Assembly: GCA_030694975.1 (NCBI GenBank)
Contig: JAUYTU010000012.1
Span: 1-41,843, forward strand
Length of the DNA stretch: 41,843 nucleotides
Reading direction: 5' to 3'
DNA from: Erysipelotrichaceae bacterium
GTDB lineage: Bacteria; Bacillota_I; Bacilli_A; Erysipelotrichales; Erysipelotrichaceae
Part shown: piece by piece, positions 6,535-14,790 of the stretch
Numbering within the stretch: the stretch's first letter is position 1
Layout: the number at the start of each line of letters is the position of its first letter
Program-made: the position numbers and the translations under genes
Notes under the pieces: generated by a model
Told to the model about the DNA's origin: nothing
The model's input: only the letters and a program-made list of their open reading frames with translations
The model's database searches: none

Positions 6535-7978
6535 TGACAAATATCGATGTGTACTTTATTACATCGGTGTGTTGTGTCGGTTTGTCGCACTTGTATTGCT
6601 ATTACCAATGCTCAGCTTGTTTTTCTATCCGTCGGAATGGTATCAAAGCATTTATTTTCTGATATCAGCAGCATTTGCGTATGGTTTCTCTATGATTTGT
6701 ATATCAATCGGTAAAAGTCACAAGCAAAGAAAACTTGTAAGTGGTCAGGATGCGATTATCGTCGTACTTGCTTGGATATTTGCGGTCATCTTCTCTGCCA
6801 TGCCATTTCTGGTTGCCGGACGATTGCATTTTACCGGTGCCATCTTTGAAGCGGTCAGTGGTTGGACAACCACCGGTCTATCCGTCGTTGATGTAACCAA
6901 CATCCCGGCTATGTTTCTTTTACATCGCAGTGTCATTCAGTTCTTTGGCGGTGTCGGCTTAGTCTTGGTTGTATTTGCAATTTTATCTGAAACCTATGGT
7001 ATGCGCTTGTTTTCAGCAGAAGGACATAACGACCGTCTTATGCCCAATCTTTCAAAATCCGCTCGAATCGTGATGTTGATTTATTCTGCATACATGATTG
7101 TCGGAGTTATCTTGTATGTGATTTTTGGTATGCCACTGTTTGATGCCATAAATATTTCAATGGCAGCTCTTTCAACCGGCGGATTTGCTATTACTCCGGA
7201 CAGTATTGCTGCTTATGACAGTATCCCCATCGAATTCATCACGGTGATTCTGATGGTATTAGGGAATACCAACTTTGCCGGGCATTTGCTTTTGGTAAAC
7301 AAGCGTTACAAGCAGATATTCAAGATGGATGAAGTCAGATTTGTCTTCTTTGCACTTATACTGTTAACCGGATTGTTAGCGGCTATTGGCTATGTTACTC
7401 AAACAATCACCCTTCGCCACGCATTCTTTGAAGCGGCATCCGCCATAACAACAACAGGATTCTCGGTCACGGTATACTCTCATTGGCGTCCGGTGGCTGT
7501 CGTGTTACTTATCAGTTTTATGGTGATTGGCGGTGGCAGCGGTTCAACTGCAGGAGGTATCAAGCAGTTTCGGATGGTCGTCATGCTCAAGTCACTTTTA
7601 CTCAGTATTAAGAAACGTTTTCTGCCCAAACAAGTCATAAAGGATGTAATTTTACATCAGGCGGAAGGCGCGAAAGCTTTGGACAGTCATATGACCTTGG
7701 ATATTTATCAGTTTGTATTTCTGTACTTTCTGCTGTTTCTGATTGGCAGTCTGATCATCAGTTCGTATGGATATTCCTTTCAAGATTCGCTATTTGAGTT
7801 TTCGTCCGCTATTGGAACGGTGGGTACTTCGATTGGAATAACGTCAATCAATGCACCGTTGGGTGTGTTGTGGGTCGAAATCATCGGAATGATGCTCGGA
7901 CGATTGGAAATTGTCGTGTACTTTGTAGCTTTCATTGCTATTGGAAAGGACGTTTCCACTATATTTAACAAAAGCTAA
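6521..7978 (+). CDS. trkH: TrkH-type potassium uptake channel subunit
   Basis: A 485-residue integral membrane protein of the Trk/Ktr/HKT superfamily. The four pore-loop filters are visible: TTTGLS, STGGFA, TTTGFS and GTVGTS, each centred on the selectivity glycine. GGGSGSTAGGIKQFR and the C-terminal GMMLGRLEI are family hallmarks. It should conduct potassium inward under control of the two TrkA proteins encoded just upstream. The length is normal for TrkH. The start overlaps trkA by 14 nt and no other start is better placed. A strong terminator follows, closing the operon. Confidence 0.94.
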   Translation: MSIISDKYRCVLYYIGVLCRFVALVLLLPMLSLFFYPSEWYQSIYFLISAAFAYGFSMICISIGKSHKQRKLVSGQDAIIVVLAWIFAVIFSAMPFLVAGRLHFTGAIFEAVSGWTTTGLSVVDVTNIPAMFLLHRSVIQFFGGVGLVLVVFAILSETYGMRLFSAEGHNDRLMPNLSKSARIVMLIYSAYMIVGVILYVIFGMPLFDAINISMAALSTGGFAITPDSIAAYDSIPIEFITVILMVLGNTNFAGHLLLVNKRYKQIFKMDEVRFVFFALILLTGLLAAIGYVTQTITLRHAFFEAASAITTTGFSVTVYSHWRPVAVVLLISFMVIGGGSGSTAGGIKQFRMVVMLKSLLLSIKKRFLPKQVIKDVILHQAEGAKALDSHMTLDIYQFVFLYFLLFLIGSLIISSYGYSFQDSLFEFSSAIGTVGTSIGITSINAPLGVLWVEIIGMMLGRLEIVVYFVAFIAIGKDVSTIFNKS

Positions 7979-8002
7979 ACGGCAACAGCCGTTTTTCTTT
8001 TC
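7977..8002 (+). terminator. Terminator of the trk operon
   Basis: AAACGGC (7977-7983) and GCCGTTT (7988-7994) flank the loop AACA, with a T tract behind; the stem starts inside the stop codon. Confidence 0.85.
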
Positions 8003-8026
8003 ATTGAAATCTCATTCAGTTATAAT
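7998..8026 (+). promoter_or_regulatory. Promoter of the glycosyltransferase gene
   Basis: A consensus TATAAT (8021-8026) lies 28 nt before the gene; 17 nt upstream is only TTTTCA (7998-8003). Confidence 0.5.
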
Positions 8027-8053
8027 GAAATTATAAGAAACAGGGGTGAAATC

Positions 8054-8974
8054 ATGGAACTCACCATTGGCTATCATTGTCAGCAACAACATGTTGAAAT
8101 ACAGGGATTTTTAACTTGGATTAACAGTCTCAAAACTATTGAAATTGAGTTAATCGTGGTTGATGATCGAAAAGAACCGGGAAGTATTGAAACACTGTCA
8201 AACTTTTCATTTGAATCTCATGTACAATTGAAAGTAATTTCGTTTTCCCTTGAGGGGAAGGCCAACGCTTATAATCAAATGATTTATCAGGCGAAATATC
8301 CACTACTGATGTTTGTGACCGCACAACATCGATTTCGTGCTAAAGATGTTGAGGATATGATGAAGTTAGCCAATGAAACCAATGCGGACATCGTCGTTGC
8401 ACCTGTCAAGCCAGAAGGTTTGCCATGGCATCAACGAAGGGCTTATCCGCGTGCTTTCACACAAGCTCGTACCATCTTTGATGATCCATCCCTATTAGCA
8501 TCCTTTACAGATACGATTTACGGAAAAATTTTAAGAACAAGCTTTCTAAAAAAGAATAAAGTTCACTTCTTGGAATTTGACACGATGCTTGGGATACCGT
8601 TTCTTAGCCAGGCATTCGCCTTTCGAGCAAAGATCGCTTACGCACATTGGCTTTCACTTTTTTTAGGAGATGAAGTTTTTGAACAGGGTCATAAAGATAT
8701 ATTTAAAGCGTTGGATCGAATCATGCAATTGTATAAACGATTACATATTGATGATTTATTTGTCAAAGAACTCAATTATTTAATGTTGAGAAAGATCGTT
8801 GTTAATAATGTTCTGATCAGTAAGGAACTTTCCAGAGAAGAGCGAAAGCTGTTGATTGATCAGTGTAAAAAATATATTAAACGACGTGGGATATCGTGGG
8901 ATAATCCGTATTTCACGGAGGATGATAAGTGGCTGCGGTTTAATTTGCTTTATGCAAAAATGATTATCGGGTAA
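8054..8974 (+). CDS. Glycosyltransferase family 2-like protein
   Basis: A 306-residue protein. The N-terminal 110 residues resemble a GT-A nucleotide-sugar-binding fold: a strand ending in VVDD (about residues 35-38), then a KANAYNQMIYQAKYPLLMF segment where family 2 enzymes have the acceptor-side helix. The usual DxD is not obvious; TAQH stands where it would be expected. The C-terminal third is helical and charged. This may be a divergent or inactive relative of enzymes that add sugars to cell-wall polymers. GGGGTGA precedes the ATG. It stands alone between two terminators. Substrate unknown. Confidence 0.6.
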   Translation: MELTIGYHCQQQHVEIQGFLTWINSLKTIEIELIVVDDRKEPGSIETLSNFSFESHVQLKVISFSLEGKANAYNQMIYQAKYPLLMFVTAQHRFRAKDVEDMMKLANETNADIVVAPVKPEGLPWHQRRAYPRAFTQARTIFDDPSLLASFTDTIYGKILRTSFLKKNKVHFLEFDTMLGIPFLSQAFAFRAKIAYAHWLSLFLGDEVFEQGHKDIFKALDRIMQLYKRLHIDDLFVKELNYLMLRKIVVNNVLISKELSREERKLLIDQCKKYIKRRGISWDNPYFTEDDKWLRFNLLYAKMIIG

Positions 8975-8976
8975 CG

Positions 8977-9001
8977 AAAGAGGGAAACCTCTTTTTTGTT
9001 T
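8977..9001 (+). terminator. Terminator after the glycosyltransferase gene
   Basis: AAAGAGG (8977-8983) and CCTCTTT (8988-8994) enclose GAAA, with a run of Ts. Confidence 0.85.
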
Positions 9002-9007
9002 GTAAGA

Positions 9008-9026
9008 TTTACATTATATATGTAAA
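9008..9026. promoter_or_regulatory. Inverted repeat upstream of the opp promoter
   Basis: TTTACAT (9008-9014) and ATGTAAA (9020-9026) are exact inverted copies around TATAT. It starts just after the previous terminator and 37 nt before the -35 box, so it is a candidate activator or repressor site for opp. Confidence 0.4.
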
Positions 9027-9062
9027 TAAACTTGTGAAATGAAAACAAAATGAAAATATCGG

Positions 9063-9090
9063 TTGACATATTCTTTCAAGAAGTTATAAT
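9063..9090 (+). promoter_or_regulatory. Promoter of the opp operon
   Basis: Both consensus hexamers are exact: TTGACA (9063-9068), 16 nt, TATAAT (9085-9090). It is among the strongest-looking promoters in the window, about 24 nt before the oppA start. Confidence 0.85.
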
Positions 9091-9113
9091 TACAATATCA
9101 AAGGAGGAAGAAT

Positions 9114-10745
9114 ATGAAATTTCTGACAAAATGTTTAGCTTTGTTGTTAATTTCCTTCTTAGTCGTCGGATGCACCGGCGGTAAAGTTGAAGGAGAAGAT
9201 TTGATTTTAAAAGTTGCAAAGAGCAGTGATGTAATTTCTCTGGATACCCACGTCGCTACAGACGGCGTTTCTTTTGAAGTCATCAAAGCCTTTACAGAAG
9301 GTTTGGTCGAATATGATGCGGATGGCAATATCATCGCTGGTGTTGCTAAAGAGTGGGATGTCTCAGCAGATGGTAAAGTGTACACTTTCACCTTACGTGA
9401 AGATGCACTTTGGTCCAACGGCACGAAAGTGACCGCGGCTGACTTTGTATACGGTTTCCAACGTTTGGCAGATCCTGTAAAAACACATCAATATTCCTAT
9501 TTAGTTGAATCATTGAAAATTGTCAATGGTGCAGATGTAATCGCTGGAACAAAACCAGTGACTGACTTAGGTGTCAAAGCAGATGGCGAATTTAAATTCG
9601 TCGTAACCTTGGATGCTGCAGTTCCTTATTTCTTACAACTCATGACGTTTCCGTCATTTCATCCGGTCAATGAAGCCTTTGCTGTAGCTGCCGGTGACAA
9701 GTATGCAACTACTGCTGAATTCTTGATTTCCAACGGAGCGTTTGTTTTGACAGAATGGCTCTCAGGCAGTTTGATCAAATTTGGCAAAAATGACAAATAT
9801 TGGGATAAAGCTGCTGTCAAACTTGATGGACTTGAATTCCAAATCTTTAAAGATTATCAAAGTGCTGCACTTGAATTTGAAGCGGGTACAGTCGATGTAA
9901 CTGCGATCACATCGAATATCGTGGATCGCTATAAAGATGATGCCGGCTATACCGAAGTCAAACTTGGTTATGTCTGGTTCTTATCACCAAACCAATTGGA
10001 TGTTACCATGCAAAACAAGAATTTGCGTTTAGCATTGGCTCATGCATTTGACAGAGCACAAATTGCGGATAACTTGTTGGGCGATGGTTCCATCGTTGCA
10101 ACCGGTATCGTATCGTCCGGATTAGTCACCGGTCCAAACGGAAAAGATTTCCGTGAAGATTCTGGTGTATACCAAGCTATGGATGTTGCAAAGGCAAAAG
10201 GTTTCTGGGAAGCTGCTAAAACCGAACTCGGTGTCACAACATTAACTGTTGAACTGTTGGTCGGATCTCCTGAAACCGATACTGGCTTAGCTGTCGGTAC
10301 CGCTGAGTTCTTGAAATCAGAATTTGAAAAGAATTTGCCGGGTTTAACTATTGAAATTAAAACAACCATCAAAAAAGATCGTCTGGATCTGATGAATACA
10401 GGCAAATACCAATTGGGCTTAACTCGTTGGGGACCTGACTTCGCTGATCCGTTGACGTACTTAAAAGACCTATTTGAAACAGGTTCAACATACAACTATC
10501 CAAGATTCTCTAATGCTGAATACGATGCAATTATCGCATCTGTATCACCAGGCGGAGACTTGGCAGCTGACCTCAACGTTCGTTGGGACACGCTGAAACA
10601 AGCAGAGGCATTGTTGTTGGGTGAAGCCGGTGTCATTCCGGCATGGCAAACAGGTACGGCTATGTTGATCAGTACGAAAGTCACTGGAATCGAATATCAC
10701 GTTGTCGGTATGCCTTCCTACAAGCGCGCCACGAAAGTTGAGTAG
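9114..10745 (+). CDS. oppA: Peptide ABC transporter substrate-binding lipoprotein (OppA-like)
   Basis: A 543-residue extracellular lipoprotein of the SBP_bac_5 family. The signal peptide ends in lipobox VVGC, so Cys20 would be lipidated. The mature part has the family pattern LRSSDVISLD-like start, EGLVEYDADGNI, AKEWDVSADGKVYTFTLR and GTKVTAADFVYGFQR, and ends near the IEYHVVGMPSYKRATKV tail typical of OppA. It should capture oligopeptides for the OppBC permease. AAAGGAGG lies just upstream. A hairpin terminator after the stop probably makes OppA more abundant than the permease subunits. The ligand could also be another peptide-like compound. Confidence 0.9.
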   Translation: MKFLTKCLALLLISFLVVGCTGGKVEGEDLILKVAKSSDVISLDTHVATDGVSFEVIKAFTEGLVEYDADGNIIAGVAKEWDVSADGKVYTFTLREDALWSNGTKVTAADFVYGFQRLADPVKTHQYSYLVESLKIVNGADVIAGTKPVTDLGVKADGEFKFVVTLDAAVPYFLQLMTFPSFHPVNEAFAVAAGDKYATTAEFLISNGAFVLTEWLSGSLIKFGKNDKYWDKAAVKLDGLEFQIFKDYQSAALEFEAGTVDVTAITSNIVDRYKDDAGYTEVKLGYVWFLSPNQLDVTMQNKNLRLALAHAFDRAQIADNLLGDGSIVATGIVSSGLVTGPNGKDFREDSGVYQAMDVAKAKGFWEAAKTELGVTTLTVELLVGSPETDTGLAVGTAEFLKSEFEKNLPGLTIEIKTTIKKDRLDLMNTGKYQLGLTRWGPDFADPLTYLKDLFETGSTYNYPRFSNAEYDAIIASVSPGGDLAADLNVRWDTLKQAEALLLGEAGVIPAWQTGTAMLISTKVTGIEYHVVGMPSYKRATKVE

Positions 10746-10750
10746 TATTC

Positions 10751-10780
10751 AAGGGGCCCGTATCGGGCCCTTTGTTATCA
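10751..10780 (+). terminator. Hairpin between oppA and oppB
   Basis: GGGCCCG (10754-10760) and CGGGCCC (10764-10770) form a very stable stem with loop TAT, but only a short T run follows. It is probably a partial terminator or a 3' stabiliser of the oppA message. Confidence 0.7.
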
Positions 10781-10796
10781 TTGAAAGGAGTACGCT

Positions 10797-11732
10797 ATGC
10801 TAAAGTACATTTCCAAACGGGTTTTCTGGTCAATCGTTACTTTATTAATCATTATTTTTATCTTGTTTTTACTCTTGCAATTTATGCCCGGCACCCCGTT
10901 TGATGATGAAAAACTGACTGAAGCACAACGAATCATCATGTATGCTAAATATGGTCTTGATGCACCTTTCTGGCAGCGCTTCGGTATTTATTTAAAAAAC
11001 ATTCTTCTTGAAGGAGATTTCGGTATATCGTTGGCCTTACAAAAGAACCAATTGGTTCAAGACATTGTATTACCGCGTTTAGGCATCTCCATCCGCATCG
11101 GCTTACAAGCTTTATTGCTTGGCACAAGTATGGGCGTAGTTTATGGAGTGATTTCCGGAGCGAATAAAAACACGTGGGTTGATACGATCACCACGTTTGT
11201 TGCGGTATTGGGCGTTAGTGTACCGTCGTATGTATTTGCTCTATTACTGAGCTATTTCTTTGGTTATAAATGGCGGATTTTCAGTATCACTTATCGACAT
11301 GGTATGCCGTTTTGGTCATCAATATTGCCGACCATTTCTCTTTCGATGTTTGTCATGGCCCAAACCACCCGGTTTCTGCGTACCGAACTGATCGAAGTGT
11401 TATCTTCAGAATATATCAAATTGGTTGAAGCCAAAGGTGTCAAGCGGATCAAAGTTATTTTCCGACATGGCATACGTAATGCTTTAATCTCAGTAGTCAC
11501 TATTCTTGGTCCGTTAACCGTAACGCTTATGACCGGATCATTGGTCGTTGAGCGGGTTTACGGTGTTCCGGGAATCGGCGATTTACTGGTAGAGGGGATT
11601 TTGACGAATGATTTTAATGTCATCGTTATGATTGCCTTCATTTATAGTGCTTTATATATAACGATGAACTTGGCCGTCGATATTCTGTATGGCATCATCG
11701 ATCCACGCATTCGCGTCGCAAAGGGAGGGTAA
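10797..11732 (+). CDS. oppB: Oligopeptide ABC transporter permease OppB
   Basis: A 311-residue permease with about six membrane helices. The N-terminal FWSIVTLLIIIFILFLLLQFMPGTPFDD block and the cytoplasmic EAA loop (EYIKLVEAKGVKRIKVIFRHGIRNA, which docks on the ATPases) identify the OppB/DppB type. It forms the channel with OppC. AAGGAG lies 8 nt upstream. Its stop lies 1 nt before the oppC start, in keeping with a co-transcribed operon. Confidence 0.93.
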   Translation: MLKYISKRVFWSIVTLLIIIFILFLLLQFMPGTPFDDEKLTEAQRIIMYAKYGLDAPFWQRFGIYLKNILLEGDFGISLALQKNQLVQDIVLPRLGISIRIGLQALLLGTSMGVVYGVISGANKNTWVDTITTFVAVLGVSVPSYVFALLLSYFFGYKWRIFSITYRHGMPFWSSILPTISLSMFVMAQTTRFLRTELIEVLSSEYIKLVEAKGVKRIKVIFRHGIRNALISVVTILGPLTVTLMTGSLVVERVYGVPGIGDLLVEGILTNDFNVIVMIAFIYSALYITMNLAVDILYGIIDPRIRVAKGG

Positions 11733-11733
11733 C

Positions 11734-12738
11734 ATGGAAAACATAACTAAAGAAATGTTCAATCCGGTATTGACGCAGGACCACCAGATTCAAGAAATGG
11801 TGTTTGATACAGGTGCTACCTTTTTCAAGGATGCCTGGAAACGATTTAAGAAAAACAAAGGCGGCGTCATTGGTTTATTTGCGATTATCTTTATTTTGTC
11901 GATGGCATTAATCGGGCCGATGTTAGGCACACATATATACAATGAGCTTATTGCTGAGCATATCGACTTGCCGGCACGTGTTCCGTTTCTGGAAAACTTT
12001 GGTTTCTTTGATGGTTCGGTCAACGGTTTGAATCCTTATATAAGCCGTGGATTGACCGATGTTTACTACTGGTTTGGTACGGACAATCTGGGTCGCGACC
12101 TTTGGGCGCGGGTATGGATGGGAACCAGAATTTCATTCTTTGTGGCCTTTGTGGCTGTAGCCATCGATGTCGTCTTTGGTATTACTTATGGATTAATTTC
12201 CGGATACTTTGGCGGTAAAGTCGATTTAGTCATGCAACGCGTTGTTGAAGTTATTTCGGGAATACCGAACCTTGTTGTTGTTATTCTGCTAGTATTGGTA
12301 TTGAAACCGGGATTAACCTCGATCATCTTAGCTCTGATGATTACCGGTTGGATTTCGATGAGTCGGGTTGTTCGTTCTCAAACGTTGAAAATCAAGGAAA
12401 TGGAGTTCGTCCTTGCCGCAAAATCTTTAGGCGCTTCTTCGTTTTTTATCATTGTTAAAGAAGTACTGCCGAACATCATCGGTCAAATCATTGTCATGAC
12501 GATGTTCTCCATACCAAGTGCCATCTTTTATGAGTCGTTTTTAGCCTTCATCGGACTGGGATTACAACCACCGATCGCCTCTTTAGGCGTACTGATATCT
12601 AGAGGTTATTTGGCGATGTTGACATATCCGCACATGGTCACGTTTCCGGTTATCGTACTTTCAACGCTGATGCTCAGTTTTAACTTGGTTGCGGATGGAT
12701 TAAGAGATGCATTTGATCCGAAAATGAAAGGATTTTAG
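11734..12738 (+). CDS. oppC: Oligopeptide ABC transporter permease OppC
   Basis: A 334-residue permease. It has an N-terminal cytoplasmic extension (about 1-45), an extracellular loop that includes FGTDNLGRDLWARVWMGTR (the OppC/DppC signature) and an EAA loop near ILAAKSLGASSFFIIVKEVLPN. The ATG at 11734 is chosen over upstream in-frame starts because AGGGAGG precedes it and oppB ends at 11732. It pairs with OppB to form the membrane channel. Confidence 0.93.
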   Translation: MENITKEMFNPVLTQDHQIQEMVFDTGATFFKDAWKRFKKNKGGVIGLFAIIFILSMALIGPMLGTHIYNELIAEHIDLPARVPFLENFGFFDGSVNGLNPYISRGLTDVYYWFGTDNLGRDLWARVWMGTRISFFVAFVAVAIDVVFGITYGLISGYFGGKVDLVMQRVVEVISGIPNLVVVILLVLVLKPGLTSIILALMITGWISMSRVVRSQTLKIKEMEFVLAAKSLGASSFFIIVKEVLPNIIGQIIVMTMFSIPSAIFYESFLAFIGLGLQPPIASLGVLISRGYLAMLTYPHMVTFPVIVLSTLMLSFNLVADGLRDAFDPKMKGF

Positions 12739-12746
12739 GTGAACTT

Positions 12747-13847
12747 ATGGAACAGAAACCAATTCTTGAAGTTAAGAACTTACAAATATCTTTTCAGTTG
12801 AACTTCGGTGTCAATCACGTCATTCGCGATATCAGTTTTCATTTGAACAAAGGGGAAACACTGGCGATTGTCGGTGAGTCCGGCTCCGGTAAGTCCGTTA
12901 CCACCAAGTCTATTTTGGGGTTGATTGATGATAATGGTGCGGTTGAAGTCGGCTCTTGTCTGTTTCGTTATCAAAAAGATGGCAAAGACATTGAAGTTGA
13001 TTTGCTCAAATGCGGAAAAGACTATTTACAAAAAAACATTCGCGGCAATAAAATAGCCATTATCTTCCAAGATCCGATGACTTCCTTAGATCCGACGATG
13101 AAAGTCGGAAATCAGATCATGGAGGGGATGCGTGATCATAAAAAAGTTAAGAGTAGAAAAGAAGCGGTGAGACGCACAATAGAATTACTTGAATTAGTTG
13201 GAATCGATTTACCCGAAAAACGAATCAATCAATATCCTCATCAGCTATCCGGGGGTATGCGTCAACGTGTGGTTATTGCGATCGCCTTGGCGTGTGAGCC
13301 GGATGTATTGATTGCGGATGAACCGACGACCGCGTTGGATGTTACGATTCAATCGCAGATATTGGAATTAATTAAGGACATTCAGAAGAAGACCGGAGTT
13401 GCGATTATCTTTATTACCCATGACTTAGGTGTTGTGGCCAATGTTGCTGATCGTGTCGCAGTTATGTACGCAGGGAAAATCGTTGAGACCGGGTTAGCTT
13501 CTGAGATTTACTATAATCCGAAACATCCATATACTTGGGGTCTTTTATCCAGTATTCCGTCGATGAGCGGTCAAAACGAGGAGATTCTTTCGATTCCCGG
13601 AACACCGCCCAACTTAATACAACCGCCCAAAGGTGATGCGTTTGCTTATCGCAGTGATTATGCGATGGCGATTGACTTTGAAGAGCATCCGCCGATGTTT
13701 CAGGTTTCTGATACTCACTATGTGGCGAGTTGGTTGCTTCATCCGGATGCCCCAAAAGTAAATATGCCATCGGTATTGCAAGCACGCATTGATTCTTATA
13801 AAAAGCGAGGTGATACAAATGAGCAAAGTCATTTTACAGGTCGATAA
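12747..13847 (+). CDS. oppD: Oligopeptide ABC transporter ATPase OppD
   Basis: A 366-residue ATPase. Walker A GESGSGKS has Lys49, the signature is LSGGMRQR, and Walker B with the catalytic Glu is VLIADEPTTALD. The oligopeptide-family C-terminal region follows (HPYTWGLLSSIPS, GTPPNLIQPPKG). That region usually carries a Cys-rich FeS-type motif in OppD/F, but here there are no clustered cysteines. AGGTGA lies 4 nt before the ATG. It works as a heterodimer with OppF, whose gene overlaps by 29 nt. Confidence 0.93.
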   Translation: MEQKPILEVKNLQISFQLNFGVNHVIRDISFHLNKGETLAIVGESGSGKSVTTKSILGLIDDNGAVEVGSCLFRYQKDGKDIEVDLLKCGKDYLQKNIRGNKIAIIFQDPMTSLDPTMKVGNQIMEGMRDHKKVKSRKEAVRRTIELLELVGIDLPEKRINQYPHQLSGGMRQRVVIAIALACEPDVLIADEPTTALDVTIQSQILELIKDIQKKTGVAIIFITHDLGVVANVADRVAVMYAGKIVETGLASEIYYNPKHPYTWGLLSSIPSMSGQNEEILSIPGTPPNLIQPPKGDAFAYRSDYAMAIDFEEHPPMFQVSDTHYVASWLLHPDAPKVNMPSVLQARIDSYKKRGDTNEQSHFTGR

Positions 13848-14763
13848 CCTTAAGCAGTACTTTCGGATCGATCGCCATACGACCACCCGAGCCGTGGACA
13901 ATGTTTCCTTTAAAGTTTATGAAGGGGAGATTTTCAGTGTGGTTGGTGAATCAGGAAGTGGAAAATCGACCTTAGGGCGTTCACTTATCCGTATTTATGA
14001 TGCTAACGCAGGGGAAGTCACTTTTTTAGGCAGGAAAATCACCGGCAAGCTTAACGGCGAGACGATGAAGTTTTTACGAAAAAATATGCAGATGATCTTT
14101 CAAGATCCGATGGCATCCTTAAATCCACGTAAAAAAGTTCTCGATACTGTCGCTTTCGGTTTGGATGTCGCTAAGGAAGTTAAAACCAAAGAAGAACGCA
14201 AACAACGTGTCATCCAAGTGTTGAAGAGTGTCGGTTTGAGTGAGGATCATATTGCTCGCTATCCTCATATGTTTTCCGGTGGTCAGCGCCAACGTATCGG
14301 TGTAGCTCGAGCATTGGTGATGGATCCCAAATTTATTATTGCCGATGAAATCATCAGTGCACTGGATGTGTCCATTCAGGCACAAGTCATCAATCTGATG
14401 CGCAAAATCCAGAAGGAAAAAGGGCTCACGCTGATGTTTATTGCTCATGACCTTTCGATGGTCCGCTATATTTCCGATCGTGTTGCGGTCATGCATCTGG
14501 GTCATATCGTCGAGATGGGAACCGTGGAAGACATTTACGAACATCCACTCCACCCATATACCAAATCGCTGTTATCCGCGATCCCTCATCCGGATCCGGA
14601 CAGTGAAAAGCTGAGAAAGCGCGTTCTGTATCATAAGCAGAACATTGATTATAATCATGGTCAGATTCAATCGCTCAATGATACGCACACGGTGTTAGCA
14701 ACTGAAGAGCAGTTGAATGCCTGGCAAAAAGGTGATTACAGCGATATATTGGTTCAAATGTAG
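13819..14763 (+). CDS. oppF: Oligopeptide ABC transporter ATPase OppF
   Basis: A 314-residue ATPase with Walker A GESGSGKST (Lys49), signature FSGGQRQRIGVARAL and Walker B FIIADEIISALDVSIQ. Most family members read DEPVSALD here; the catalytic Glu is kept but Pro is replaced by Ile. The C-terminal HPLHPYTKSLLSAIPHPDP is typical of OppF. The start at 13819 is preceded by GAGGTGAT and lies inside oppD. It ends the opp operon at a hairpin with a TTCG loop. Confidence 0.93.
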   Translation: MSKVILQVDNLKQYFRIDRHTTTRAVDNVSFKVYEGEIFSVVGESGSGKSTLGRSLIRIYDANAGEVTFLGRKITGKLNGETMKFLRKNMQMIFQDPMASLNPRKKVLDTVAFGLDVAKEVKTKEERKQRVIQVLKSVGLSEDHIARYPHMFSGGQRQRIGVARALVMDPKFIIADEIISALDVSIQAQVINLMRKIQKEKGLTLMFIAHDLSMVRYISDRVAVMHLGHIVEMGTVEDIYEHPLHPYTKSLLSAIPHPDPDSEKLRKRVLYHKQNIDYNHGQIQSLNDTHTVLATEEQLNAWQKGDYSDILVQM

Positions 14764-14764
14764 A

Positions 14765-14790
14765 AAATCGCACCTTCGGGTGCGATTTAT
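14765..14790. terminator. Bidirectional terminator between oppF and the hydrolase
   Basis: AAATCGCACC (14765-14774) and GGTGCGATTT (14779-14788) close a TTCG tetraloop with a C-G closing pair. The two converging genes share it; the better T-rich tail is on the minus strand. Confidence 0.8.

Noticed and set aside
8004-8026. TTGAAA at 8004 as -35 of the glycosyltransferase promoter
   Set aside because: The spacing to TATAAT is only 11 nt, too short.
10040-10495. 151-codon minus-strand open frame
   Set aside because: Shadow of oppA; composition follows the codon pattern of the real gene.
14119-14553. 144-codon minus-strand open frame
   Set aside because: It lies wholly inside oppF, whose ATPase motifs are intact; no ribosome site and no recognisable protein on the minus strand.
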